A stretch of DNA of 64,000 bases, taken from NCBI GenBank assembly GCA_023230855.1, contig JALNWQ010000015.1:1-64000 (forward strand). The letters run 5' to 3'. The stretch is from Solirubrobacteraceae bacterium. Lineage in GTDB: Bacteria > Actinomycetota > Thermoleophilia > Solirubrobacterales > Solirubrobacteraceae. Below, in pieces: positions 38,832-46,995 of the stretch. The number at the start of each line of letters is the position of its first letter. The first letter of the stretch is position 1. The position numbers and the translations under genes are program-made. Below the pieces are notes generated by a model. The model saw nothing but the letters and a program-made list of their open reading frames with translations, did no database searches and was not told the origin of the DNA.

Positions 38832-40745
38832 TCAGACGACCTCGCCGGTCTGCACCGCCCAGAGCGCCGCGTAGCGTCCGCGGACGGCGAGCAGCTCGTC
38901 GTGGGTGCCGGACTCCGCGACCCGTCCGTCGTGGAGGACGTGGATGCGGTGGGCGTGACGGATCGTCGACAGGCGGTGGGCGATGACGATCGTCGTGCGG
39001 TCGCGGCTCACCCGCCGCAGCGACCGCTGGATCGCGGCCTCGGTCTCGTTGTCGACGGCGCTCGTCGCCTCGTCGAGGACGAGGATCGCCGGGTCGCGGA
39101 CGATCGCGCGGGCGATCGTCAGGCGCTGCCGCTGACCGCCCGACAGCTTGACGCCGCGCTCGCCGACCGGGGTGTCGTAGCCCTGGGGGAGCGCCCGGAC
39201 GAACTCGTCGGCCTCGGCGAGCTCTGCCGCCCGTCGCAACGCCGCGTCGTCGGCGTCCGGGGCGCCGTAGCGCAGGTTGTCGGCGACGGTGCCGTCGAAG
39301 AGGAACGTGTCCTGGCCGACGTAGCCGATCGCGCGCCGCAGCGACGTCAGCGACAGCTCCTCGACGCGGATCCCGTCGACCTCGACCGCGCCACCGTCGG
39401 GCTCGTACAGGCGCAGCAGGAGCTTGACGACCGTCGACTTGCCCGCCCCGGTCGCGCCGACGATCGCGTGCGTCTCGCCGGCGCCGACGTCGAGGTCCAG
39501 GCCCCGCAGCACCGGCCGGGCGGACGCGTCCCCGCCGACCCGTGGCGCCGCCGGGGCGTCCGGGTCGTCGTCGGCGGGCGCGCCCGCCGGACCGGGTGCC
39601 GCCGTCCCGACGGTCACGTCGCCCCCGGCGTCCGCGAACGCCGCCGGCGCGTAGCCGAACGCGACCCCGTCGAACCGCACCGCGCCCGGGGTGGGGGACG
39701 GCAGCTCGCGCGTGCCGGGACGGATCCCGACCGGGGTGTCGAGCAGACCGAGGATCCGGCCGATCGACGCCACGCCCCGCTGGTACAGGTCGAGCGTCTC
39801 GCCGAGCTCGGTCAGCGGCCACAGCAGCCGCTGGGTCATGAACACCAGCACCGAGTACAACCCGATCTCCAGGTCGCCGTCGAGCGCGGCCCGGCCGCCG
39901 AGGACGAGGGTCAACACGAACCCGACGAGGATCGCCATCCGGATCAGCGGCACGAACGCCGAGCTCAGGGCGATCGCGCGCCGGTTGGCGTGGGCGTAGG
40001 CGATCGACTCGTCCGCCACCCGGGCCGCCTCGCGGTCCTCGGCCCCGAACGCCTTGATCGTCGCGATCCCCCCGAGGTTGCCGCCGATGAGCCCGCCGAG
40101 CCGCCCGGCGTGCTCGCGCACCGCCCGGTATCGGGGCCCCAGGCGCCGCTGGAACAGCAGCGACCCGCCGACGATGATCGGGATCGGCAGGAACGCCATG
40201 AGCGCCAGCAGCGGCGACACGACGACGAACACCGCGCCGACCGCGACGACGTTCGTGATCGTCAGGATGATCTTGCTCGCCCCGATGTCGAGGAACCGCT
40301 CGAGCTGGTTGACGTCGTCGTTGAGCACCGTGAGCAACCGCCCCGACGCGCGGTCCTCGAACCAGCCCATGTCGAGGTCCTGCACGTGCCGGTACGCGTC
40401 GATCCGCAGGTCGTGCTGCACGTCCTGCGCCAGCCGTCGCCACCACACGTTCGACACGTACTGACTCACCGACTCCAGCGCCCACGCGACGACGGTCACC
40501 CCGGCGAGGACGAGCAGCTGGTCCTCGCGGTCCGGAACCCCGAGCAGGTCCGCCACGAAGCTGTCGTCGGTGCGCACGACGACGTCGATCGCGACCCCGA
40601 TGAGGATCTCGGGCGCGATGTCGAAGAGCTTGTTGAGGACCGTCGCGACCGCCGCCCGGCCGGCCCGGGCCCGGAACCGCCGGTCCCGGCGCCACAGCCG
40701 GACGAGCGGATGGACGGACGGTGCGGACGGGGTGGAGCGGGCCAT
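38832..40745 (-). CDS. ABC transporter, fused permease and ATPase (exporter type)
   Basis: The 637 residues contain an N-terminal six-helix exporter domain (about 25-330) and a C-terminal ATPase with Walker A GATGAGKST, Q-loop GYVGQDTFLF, signature LSGGQRQRL, Walker B ILVLDEATSA and switch IVIAHRLST. This is a half-transporter working as a dimer, of the MsbA/LmrA-like group; the substrate (lipid, drug or peptide) is unknown. An Ala/Pro/Asp-rich insertion of about 35 residues separates the two domains. TAGCCT (40754-40759 minus) ends 8 nt before ATG 40745, another leaderless start. Confidence 0.92.
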   Translation of the reverse strand: MARSTPSAPSVHPLVRLWRRDRRFRARAGRAAVATVLNKLFDIAPEILIGVAIDVVVRTDDSFVADLLGVPDREDQLLVLAGVTVVAWALESVSQYVSNVWWRRLAQDVQHDLRIDAYRHVQDLDMGWFEDRASGRLLTVLNDDVNQLERFLDIGASKIILTITNVVAVGAVFVVVSPLLALMAFLPIPIIVGGSLLFQRRLGPRYRAVREHAGRLGGLIGGNLGGIATIKAFGAEDREAARVADESIAYAHANRRAIALSSAFVPLIRMAILVGFVLTLVLGGRAALDGDLEIGLYSVLVFMTQRLLWPLTELGETLDLYQRGVASIGRILGLLDTPVGIRPGTRELPSPTPGAVRFDGVAFGYAPAAFADAGGDVTVGTAAPGPAGAPADDDPDAPAAPRVGGDASARPVLRGLDLDVGAGETHAIVGATGAGKSTVVKLLLRLYEPDGGAVEVDGIRVEELSLTSLRRAIGYVGQDTFLFDGTVADNLRYGAPDADDAALRRAAELAEADEFVRALPQGYDTPVGERGVKLSGGQRQRLTIARAIVRDPAILVLDEATSAVDNETEAAIQRSLRRVSRDRTTIVIAHRLSTIRHAHRIHVLHDGRVAESGTHDELLAVRGRYAALWAVQTGEVV

Positions 40746-40776
40746 CCCGGCCTAGGCTACGCACGCGGCCACGCCG

Positions 40777-42600
40777 TCAGCGCGACAGGGTCATCGTCAG
40801 CGCGCCGTCGCGGCGCATCGTCACCGACCACTCGTGACGCTCGGCGTACGCCGACAGCGCCGTGGGGGTCGCGCGGATGCGGCCGGTCGCCCGCCCGGTG
40901 CGGTCGAACCGGATCCGCGAGCGCTTGCCGTGGAACCCCCGGTCGGACGTCCAGCCCTCGTCGAGGTACGCGGTCCACGTGAACCGGTCGCCCTTCCGGG
41001 CCCTGAACCGCATCGTCACGCGACCGTCGCGGGCCCGGAAGCGGAACGTCGTGCCCCGCACGATCCGGCCGCCCCACACGAACCCGCCCCGCGCGACGAG
41101 CACGCCGCGGCGGATCCGGGCGCTCTTGAGGACCATCGGCAACCGCATGCCGCGCCACCGCAGCTGCGGGCCCCACACCGGATCGATCCCCGCCCCGAAC
41201 GGGCGCCCCGGGGTCAGGTCGACCCAGCGCCCGCCGCGACGGACCTTGGCCTGGAGGATCCCGGTGGCGACGCGCGGGTCGAGTCGGGTCCGTCGCCCCT
41301 GCACCGCCACCCACACGCCGGGCCCCGCCAGCACCGACACCGCCGAGCCGCGCAGGTCGGTGAACCCCCGTCCGCGCTCCGACGGCAGCGCGGCCGGCCG
41401 GACCCGACGGGCCGGCAACCGGTCGATGGCCTCCTGGAGGAGGAAGAGCGTCAACCCGTTGTAGACGGCCATCCCCGCGTAGGCGTCGAGGCTGTCGTAC
41501 GTGAGGCTCGTGACGCTCGGGGTGATCGCGATCATCCCGTCGTCGACCGTCGGGTAGGCGACGAGCTTGGCCCACGCCCGGTCGACGAGGCGCTGCCAGC
41601 GGCCCGCGCCCCCGCGGTCCGTGGGCATCGCGACGACGCCGACGAGCATGCTCGCGGCGAGCGTCCAGCTCTGCTGGCTGCTGCGGCCCATGTACGAGAC
41701 GTCGCCGTCGGGGGCGGTCGCCAGCTGGACGAACCGGACCGCGTCGGCGCGCAACGACCGGGCGTCGGTCGACAGGAACGGCCCGGCCGCGTCGATCTGC
41801 TGGAGGATCCCGGCGCTCAGCACGTGGTAGGCGAGTGGGTTGCTCGGGGGATCGCTGATGACCCGGGCCCGCGTCGACGTGTCGCGGACCCGCGGGCCGG
41901 CGTGGCGGACGGCCATCCCGTCGACGTACGCCCGGACGTGGCGGGCGAGCTCCGCCGGGTCGCTCGACGCGCCCAGCGCGAGGATCCTGGCCGACGCGAG
42001 CGCGTCGACGAGCTTCCAGTTGTTGAAGCACGTCGGCTTCGTGTAGCACTGCTCCACGTCGCTGCTGCCACCGCGCCACCCGCGGAGGTACGCGAGCCAC
42101 GTCCCGCGGGCCGCCTCGTACCGCGCGTCGCCGCGCAGGTGCTCCTCGGCCCACCCGAGCGCCGTGACGACCGCCCAGGCGTCGAACGGCGACGGGGTCG
42201 CGTTGCGGGCCGCGTACGTCACGCTTCGCAGGCCCTTCTCGATCCAGGCCGCGCGGCCGGTCCGGATCCCGGCGCGGAGGTAGGCGTACCCGAGCATCGG
42301 CGTGCCGTACGCGGGATAGCGCTCGACCGCACCCGCGTCGTAGAGGAACGGCTCGCGGACCTCGCCGTCGGCGGCGATCCGTGGCTCCCACGCCCGCAGC
42401 GTCCGGTCGACGTGCGCCTCGATCGCGGCGCGCGTCGCGGCGGCGCCGGCCCGCGCGGGCGACGCCCCGAGCACGGTGGCGAGCACGAGGAGCAGGAGCG
42501 GCAGGACCGCGCCGCGGCGACGGTGCGTGGACGGTGGTCGACGGGCGGCGGGCGTCGCGGCGGGGGGCGAGGGGCCGGAAGGCGGGGCGGACGCGCGCAC
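40777..42600 (-). CDS. Secreted helical-barrel protein, unknown function
   Basis: The 607 residues start at GTG 42600, where TACCCT (42607-42612 minus) ends 6 nt upstream; a longer frame opens 60 nt earlier. A Pro-rich lead and Arg cluster precede a signal-peptide core (AVLPLLLLVLATVLGASPARA). Residues about 60-390 are repeated helices with Trp/Tyr-rich loops (YPAYGTPMLGYAYLRAG, CYTKPTCFNNWKLVDAL), reminiscent of alpha/alpha-toroid polysaccharide-active enzymes such as heparinase-like lyases. Residues 400-600 form a beta-rich, Arg-rich C-terminal domain. The enzyme idea rests on fold impression only. It is 32 nt upstream of the ABC exporter on the opposite-end side, same strand order reversed. 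Confidence 0.65.
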   Translation of the reverse strand: MRASAPPSGPSPPAATPAARRPPSTHRRRGAVLPLLLLVLATVLGASPARAGAAATRAAIEAHVDRTLRAWEPRIAADGEVREPFLYDAGAVERYPAYGTPMLGYAYLRAGIRTGRAAWIEKGLRSVTYAARNATPSPFDAWAVVTALGWAEEHLRGDARYEAARGTWLAYLRGWRGGSSDVEQCYTKPTCFNNWKLVDALASARILALGASSDPAELARHVRAYVDGMAVRHAGPRVRDTSTRARVISDPPSNPLAYHVLSAGILQQIDAAGPFLSTDARSLRADAVRFVQLATAPDGDVSYMGRSSQQSWTLAASMLVGVVAMPTDRGGAGRWQRLVDRAWAKLVAYPTVDDGMIAITPSVTSLTYDSLDAYAGMAVYNGLTLFLLQEAIDRLPARRVRPAALPSERGRGFTDLRGSAVSVLAGPGVWVAVQGRRTRLDPRVATGILQAKVRRGGRWVDLTPGRPFGAGIDPVWGPQLRWRGMRLPMVLKSARIRRGVLVARGGFVWGGRIVRGTTFRFRARDGRVTMRFRARKGDRFTWTAYLDEGWTSDRGFHGKRSRIRFDRTGRATGRIRATPTALSAYAERHEWSVTMRRDGALTMTLSR

Positions 42601-42675
42601 CGGACGAGGGTAGTCGGGCGCGCCGCGGGAGGGTCCGGACGCCGGATCGCCCGTCCCCACGGACGATCCGACCGA

Positions 42676-42748
42676 AGCCGGCGATCGGACTCGAACCGAT
42701 GACCGTCCGCTTACAAGGCGGGTGCTCTACCAGCTGAGCTACGCCGGC
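42676..42748 (-). tRNA. tRNA-Thr (anticodon TGT)
   Basis: Read on the minus strand, the 7-bp acceptor stem GCCGGCG/CGCCGGC, the D-arm AGCTCAGCTGGTAGAGC, an anticodon stem with loop CTTGTAA (anticodon TGT, reads ACA) and the T-arm with GGTTCGAGTCC form a complete cloverleaf with discriminator T. The 3' CCA is not encoded. TACCAT about 20 nt upstream on the minus strand could be its -10. Confidence 0.96.
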
Positions 42749-42864
42749 CGACGGGGAGCGATGGTACCGGCCGGGAGCGGCGGGACGCCCCGCGCGGACG
42801 CACGTCGCGGCGCGCCGCGACGGCCCTGTAACCGTGACGCCGCGCCGGGGTGAGAGAAGGGGAG

Positions 42865-43818
42865 ATGGCCGAGGACCCCGCGCGCACCGACACCCCCGCA
42901 GGCGACGACCGTCCCCTGCCGGTGCCGGCCGGGGAGCGCGTGCCGGTCCCCGCCCGTCGGGCCACGGCGGTCGCCCCCGCCGCGGCGAAGGCGCCGGTCG
43001 AGATCGACGTGACGAAGCGGCGCGAGCTGCTGGCGAAGGTCGTCGGCAAGGGCGTCAACCCCGTGCTGTACTGGACCTTCCGGGCCGTGGTGCAGCCGGT
43101 CCTGCACGTGTACTTCCGGATCTCGCGCGTCGGCCGGGAGCACGTGCCCAAGAGCGGGCCGGTGATCATCGCCGCGAACCACCGCAGCTTCTTCGACCCG
43201 TTCGTCATCGGGTCGATGTCGCGCCGGCCGCTGTACTTCGTCGCGAAGAAGGAGCTGTTCCGCAAGCCGTTCCAGCGGTGGTTCCTCAACAGCCTCGGCG
43301 CGTTCCCGATCGATCGCGGCAGCGCCGACGGCGACGCGATGGAGACCGCCCGGATGCTGCTCGAGCGGGGCGACTGCGTCGTGATCTTCCCCGAGGGCAC
43401 GCGGATGCGGCCCGGCGGGCTCGGCCGGCCCCGGAGCGGCGTCGGCCGGCTGGCGCTGCAGACCGGCGCCCCGGTGGTGCCGGTCGCCGTCCACGGCACG
43501 ACGCACGTGCGACGGGGGTGGCGGATCCGGCCCCACAAGATCATCGTCCGCGCCGGGCGCGCGCTGACGTTCCCGCGGGTCGAGGAGCCCAGCCGCGAGC
43601 TGGCGAAGGGCGTCACCGACCGCGTGTGGCCGAGCATCGTGGCCCAGTGGGACTCGCTCGGCGGCCACCCGGCCGAGCGGGGGATCGGCGTCGACCCCGC
43701 CCACCTCCACCCCGAGCTGGGTCCGAACGCGACGACCGGCGCGTCGCAGCGACCGGTCGAGGCCCTTCCGGCGCCCACCGAGCACGAGCCCGAGGAGGCC
43801 CGGACGGCGGAGCGCTGA
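42865..43818 (+). CDS. 1-acyl-sn-glycerol-3-phosphate acyltransferase-like protein
   Basis: The 317 residues are a PlsC-type acyltransferase. The catalytic motif is NHRSFFDP (H-x4-D), followed by FFNR-like region FPIDRGSADGD and FPEGTRMRPGG, the lysophosphatidate-binding block, then VPVAVHGT. A Pro/Ala-rich lead of about 50 residues precedes the domain, and the C-terminal 60 residues are also low complexity. ATG 42865 lies directly after a purine-rich AGAAGGGGAG; a GTG at 42850 is an alternative. The ECF sigma gene starts 50 nt downstream with its own promoter. Confidence 0.86.
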   Translation: MAEDPARTDTPAGDDRPLPVPAGERVPVPARRATAVAPAAAKAPVEIDVTKRRELLAKVVGKGVNPVLYWTFRAVVQPVLHVYFRISRVGREHVPKSGPVIIAANHRSFFDPFVIGSMSRRPLYFVAKKELFRKPFQRWFLNSLGAFPIDRGSADGDAMETARMLLERGDCVVIFPEGTRMRPGGLGRPRSGVGRLALQTGAPVVPVAVHGTTHVRRGWRIRPHKIIVRAGRALTFPRVEEPSRELAKGVTDRVWPSIVAQWDSLGGHPAERGIGVDPAHLHPELGPNATTGASQRPVEALPAPTEHEPEEARTAER

Positions 43819-43868
43819 CGACGTCCCCGGCGCGCTCCACCGTCGTCGCCGACGGTAGGGTGGGCGCC

Positions 43869-44411
43869 GTGGAGAAGGTGGAGCTCGACGAACGGTTCTC
43901 CGAGCTCTATCGCGCGCACCTGCGCGACGTCTACACGTACCTCTACTACCGGGTCGGCAACCACCACGACGCGGAGGACCTCACCGAGCACACGTTCCTG
44001 CAGGCCTACCGGCACTTCGAGCGGGCGACGGCCGAGTCCGACGGACGGCCGCTGCGACCGTGGTTGATCCGCATCGCGCACAACCTCGCGGCCAACCACT
44101 TCCGCGACCGCTCGCGCCGCCCCCAGACCTCGATCGACGACGACGCGTCGACGACGGTCCTGCGGGCGACGCACACCACCGAGGACCTCGTGGAGGAGCG
44201 TGACGAGCTCAGCCGCATCCTCGCCGCCGTGCAGGACCTGCCCGACGACCGCCGTGAGGCCCTGATCATGCGCTTCTCCCTCGGCATGGACAATCGCGAG
44301 ATCGCGCGTGCCATGGGGCGCAGCGACGGCGCGACCAAGGTGCTGATCCACCGCGCGATCAAGCAGCTCGAGGGCCTCGTCGCCGACACGCCCACCACGG
44401 GGACCCGATGA
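43869..44411 (+). CDS. ECF-type RNA polymerase sigma factor
   Basis: The 180 residues contain sigma region 2 (FSELYRAHLRDVYTYLYYRVGNHHDAEDL, of which GNHHDAEDLTEHTF is diagnostic; PWLIRIAHNLAANHFR) and region 4 (DLPDDRREALIMRFSLGMDNREIARAMGRSDGATKVL, in part). Region 3 is missing, as in ECF factors. TAGGGT (43856-43861) ends 7 nt before GTG 43869. The stop overlaps the next gene, a one-TM protein, by 4 nt, the usual place for an anti-sigma factor. A rhomboid protease follows. Confidence 0.9.
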   Translation: MEKVELDERFSELYRAHLRDVYTYLYYRVGNHHDAEDLTEHTFLQAYRHFERATAESDGRPLRPWLIRIAHNLAANHFRDRSRRPQTSIDDDASTTVLRATHTTEDLVEERDELSRILAAVQDLPDDRREALIMRFSLGMDNREIARAMGRSDGATKVLIHRAIKQLEGLVADTPTTGTR

Positions 44412-44770
44412 CGATGCCCGTCGCCGACATCGAGCGCCTGCTGCGCGACGCGCTGTCGCCGGTCGACCCACCCGAGCGGCTCGGCACGCGGGTCGAGCAG
44501 ACGCTCCGCTCGCTGTCGGAGCTCGCCGCCGACGAGCTGGAGTCCTGGGAGCTCGCCGCGATGCGCGATCCCCGCAACTGGATCCGTCCCGCGGTCGCCG
44601 TCGGCGTCAGCGGCGCGGCCGGGGCCGGGCTGGCCGTCATCGGCTGGCGGCAGCGTCGCCGCCAGCGCGACCGCCGCTCCGCGGGCGCGGGCGCCGACGG
44701 CCTGGACCGCGCGGTCGCCGACCTGGCCGACGCGCTCCGGCGGCGGCTCCAGCGCCCGCACGAGCGCTGA
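44408..44770 (+). CDS. One-TM protein coupled to ECF sigma (candidate anti-sigma)
   Basis: The 120 residues begin at ATG 44408 inside the sigma stop. Residues 1-57 are an acidic helical region, 61-80 a Gly/Ala-rich TM helix (AVGVSGAAGAGLAVIGW), followed by the basic RQRRRQRDRR and a C-terminal helix. There is no zinc-binding ZAS motif (HxxxCxxC), so it is not a classical anti-sigma. The coupling, small size and TM nevertheless suggest a membrane partner that holds the sigma factor. A glycine-rich, poorly helical TM is typical of rhomboid substrates, and a rhomboid gene is next. Confidence 0.7.
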   Translation: MTMPVADIERLLRDALSPVDPPERLGTRVEQTLRSLSELAADELESWELAAMRDPRNWIRPAVAVGVSGAAGAGLAVIGWRQRRRQRDRRSAGAGADGLDRAVADLADALRRRLQRPHER

Positions 44771-44834
44771 TCCGCCAAGCCGTCGGGATCGGCGACCGGG
44801 TCGTCCGGCCGGTCTGCCTGCTACGTTCGCCCGA

Positions 44835-45656
44835 ATGCCCACGTGCTACCGCCACCCGGCGCGCGAGACGGCGGTGGCGTGCTCCAACTGCGCGCGGCCG
44901 ATCTGCCCCGACTGCATGACGCCGACCGCCGTGGGGATGCGGTGCCCCGAGTGCTCCAAGGAGCGCACGCGGGTCCACACCGCCCGGTCGATCACCGCCG
45001 GGCACGGCGTCGTCGTGACCCAGGCCATCATCGCGGTCTGCGTCGTCGCGTTCCTCGCGGGCGGGGACGTCGGCGTGAGCGACCGCAGTGGCTCCGGCTG
45101 GCTCTACGAGAACGGGGCGCTCAACGGGTACCTCGTCGCCGACGGGGACGTCTGGCGGCTCGTCACCGGCGGGTTCCTCCACGCCGACCTCATCCACATC
45201 GGCTTCAACATGCTGCTGCTGTGGTTCCTCGGCTCCGAGATCGAGCGGGGGATCGGGCCCGGCCGGTTCGCCGGCGTGTACCTGGCGGCGCTGCTCGGCG
45301 GGTCGTTCGGGGCGCTGATCCAGACCCAGGGTTGGACGGTGGGGGCGTCCGGCGCGGTGTTCGGCCTCATGGGCTACGCCCTCGTCGAGATGCGCCGCAA
45401 CGGCATCGGCATCTTCCAGAGCCAGATCGGCTTCCTCGTCCTCTTCAACATCGCCCTGTCGTTCCGGCCCGGCGTGAGCTGGGGCGGGCACCTCGGCGGC
45501 CTCGTGTTCGGGGCGGCCGCCGCGCTCCTGCTGCACGAGGCCGGTCGCCGCGGGCCGCGGTGGGCGGGACCGGCCGTCCTCGGCCTGCTCTGCGTCGTCG
45601 GCCTGGTCGGGGCGCTCGTCGTCGCGGGCGACCCGGCACTGACGGACGGGACGTGA
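44835..45656 (+). CDS. Rhomboid intramembrane serine protease with N-terminal zinc-finger
   Basis: The 273 residues start with a Cys/His cluster (CYRHPARETAVACSNC, PICPDCMTP, RCPECS; residues 4-40), a B-box-like metal site, then six or seven TM helices. The rhomboid catalytic dyad is intact: Ser in GASGAVFG (TM4) and His in WGGHLGG (TM6); FLHADLIHIGFNMLLLW is the conserved loop/TM2. It cleaves TM helices of substrates in the membrane. TACGTT (44822-44827) ends 7 nt before ATG 44835. The stop overlaps the next gene by 4 nt. Confidence 0.92.
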   Translation: MPTCYRHPARETAVACSNCARPICPDCMTPTAVGMRCPECSKERTRVHTARSITAGHGVVVTQAIIAVCVVAFLAGGDVGVSDRSGSGWLYENGALNGYLVADGDVWRLVTGGFLHADLIHIGFNMLLLWFLGSEIERGIGPGRFAGVYLAALLGGSFGALIQTQGWTVGASGAVFGLMGYALVEMRRNGIGIFQSQIGFLVLFNIALSFRPGVSWGGHLGGLVFGAAAALLLHEAGRRGPRWAGPAVLGLLCVVGLVGALVVAGDPALTDGT

Positions 45657-46879
45657 GGGCCGCCGATCGACGGGCCCGGGACCGGCGCCCTGCGCGACCG
45701 GGACGGCGCGGCCTCCTCGTGCTCGGCGCCGTGGTCGCCGTCGTGCTGGGGGCGGTCGTGCTCGGCCCCGGTCGCGGGAGCGCCGAGGACCGGCGTGCCG
45801 CGACGGCAGCCGTCGACCGGCTGTCCGCCGCGGTAGACCGGGACGCGGACGCCTCGTCGGCCGACCTCTGTCGGACGGTGGGCCCACGCACCCGCGCCGG
45901 GCTCGCGACGCTCGCGCGCTACCTCCCCGAGCCGCGCCGGGCGTGCTCGGCGTTGCGCGACGACCTGCTGCGCGCGGCGCTCGGGCCGCTCCCGGGGGCG
46001 ACGGGCCGCGCGTTGGAGGCGGACGTCGACGGTGACGTCGCGGTCGTGACCGTCGGCGACGGGCCCGAGGTCGGCCGGGCGGTGCGGCGTGACTCGCGGT
46101 GGATCGCGGACCCGGCGGTCGGCGGACTCGGGGCGTGGCGCCTGGAGACGTCGCGCCGCTGCTCGCAGGCGCTCACCCGCACGCGGCTCACCCCGCCCGG
46201 GTTCGAGGCGGCGGCGTACGCCCGGTCGATCGAGGTGCGTGCCGGTGGCGTCGACGCGGTCCTCCGGATGCTCGAGCCCGGGAGCGTGCCCGCCGGCGTC
46301 GCGGGCGTCGTCGGCGAGCCGCGGCGCGCGTTGGAGGAGCTCCGCGACGGGCTGCGCCGGGCGCAGCGGGCGGTGGGTGGGGGCGACCTCGACCTCGACG
46401 CGCCGGACTCCGCGCAGCTGCCGTCGCTGCTCCAGCTGCTCGAGGCGTTCCCGACGTTGCGCGACGTCGGGGTGGTCTGCCTGGGCGGCCCGGCGATCCC
46501 GTCCGCGTCGGTCCAGGCCGGGAACGACGCCTGCCTCGCGGCCCGGCCGCAGATCGACTCGGCGTACAAGGTGGCGGGTCGGGCGAGCGACGACGTGACG
46601 TCCGCCGGCGCGTTCGACGGCCTGGCGGTGACCTGGACGTCGTTGGGGCAGCGGATCGCGACGATCGACACCGGAGACGGCGACGAGCTGCGCGCGGTGC
46701 GCGACGCGGTGGTCGCGGCCACCGAGGAGTCCGCGGCGTCGGCCCGTGCGATCGCGACCGCGGCCCGCGAGGGGACGGACGCCCCGACCGCGGCGGGGCG
46801 CCTGGGCCTGGCGCAGCAGGCCGCGCTCGAGGGGCTCATCGCCCTCGGCCTGCGCCGGTGCGGCGACATCGGGGTCTGA
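45653..46879 (+). CDS. Hypothetical membrane-anchored extracytoplasmic protein
   Basis: The 408 residues from GTG 45653 (overlapping the rhomboid stop, GTGA) begin with a strongly basic stretch, one TM helix (residues about 20-38, LLVLGAVVAVVLGAVVLG) and then a long Ala/Arg/Asp-rich soluble domain predicted outside the cell. Four to six cysteines (e.g. LCRTVG, RRACSAL, SRRCSQ, GVVCLGG, NDACLA, LRRCGDIG) could form disulfides. No family is recognised. Because of the coupling it may be a sensor or substrate of the rhomboid protease. The gene ends before a hairpin at 46949-46969. Confidence 0.65.
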   Translation: MRAADRRARDRRPARPGRRGLLVLGAVVAVVLGAVVLGPGRGSAEDRRAATAAVDRLSAAVDRDADASSADLCRTVGPRTRAGLATLARYLPEPRRACSALRDDLLRAALGPLPGATGRALEADVDGDVAVVTVGDGPEVGRAVRRDSRWIADPAVGGLGAWRLETSRRCSQALTRTRLTPPGFEAAAYARSIEVRAGGVDAVLRMLEPGSVPAGVAGVVGEPRRALEELRDGLRRAQRAVGGGDLDLDAPDSAQLPSLLQLLEAFPTLRDVGVVCLGGPAIPSASVQAGNDACLAARPQIDSAYKVAGRASDDVTSAGAFDGLAVTWTSLGQRIATIDTGDGDELRAVRDAVVAATEESAASARAIATAAREGTDAPTAAGRLGLAQQAALEGLIALGLRRCGDIGV

Positions 46880-46948
46880 CGCCCGCGCCGGGGGAGGCGC
46901 GCGGCGGGCCGCCGTCCCGCGGACGGTCGCGGCGGACGCCGCGTCGAC

Positions 46949-46969
46949 GGGCCTCCGGGCGGGAGGCCC
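46949..46969. terminator. Hairpin between convergent genes
   Basis: GGGCCTCC pairs with GGAGGCCC around a 5-nt loop, between the anchored protein gene (ends 46879) and the minus-strand glycosyltransferase gene (ends 46996). Confidence 0.5.
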
Positions 46970-46995
46970 GCCGGACGGCGCGGACCCGAAGGGCG

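Noticed and set aside
42601..42660. Longer N-terminus of the secreted helical protein (ATG 42660)
   Set aside because: The added residues are low-complexity and the TACCCT hexamer lies inside them, consistent with a start at GTG 42600.
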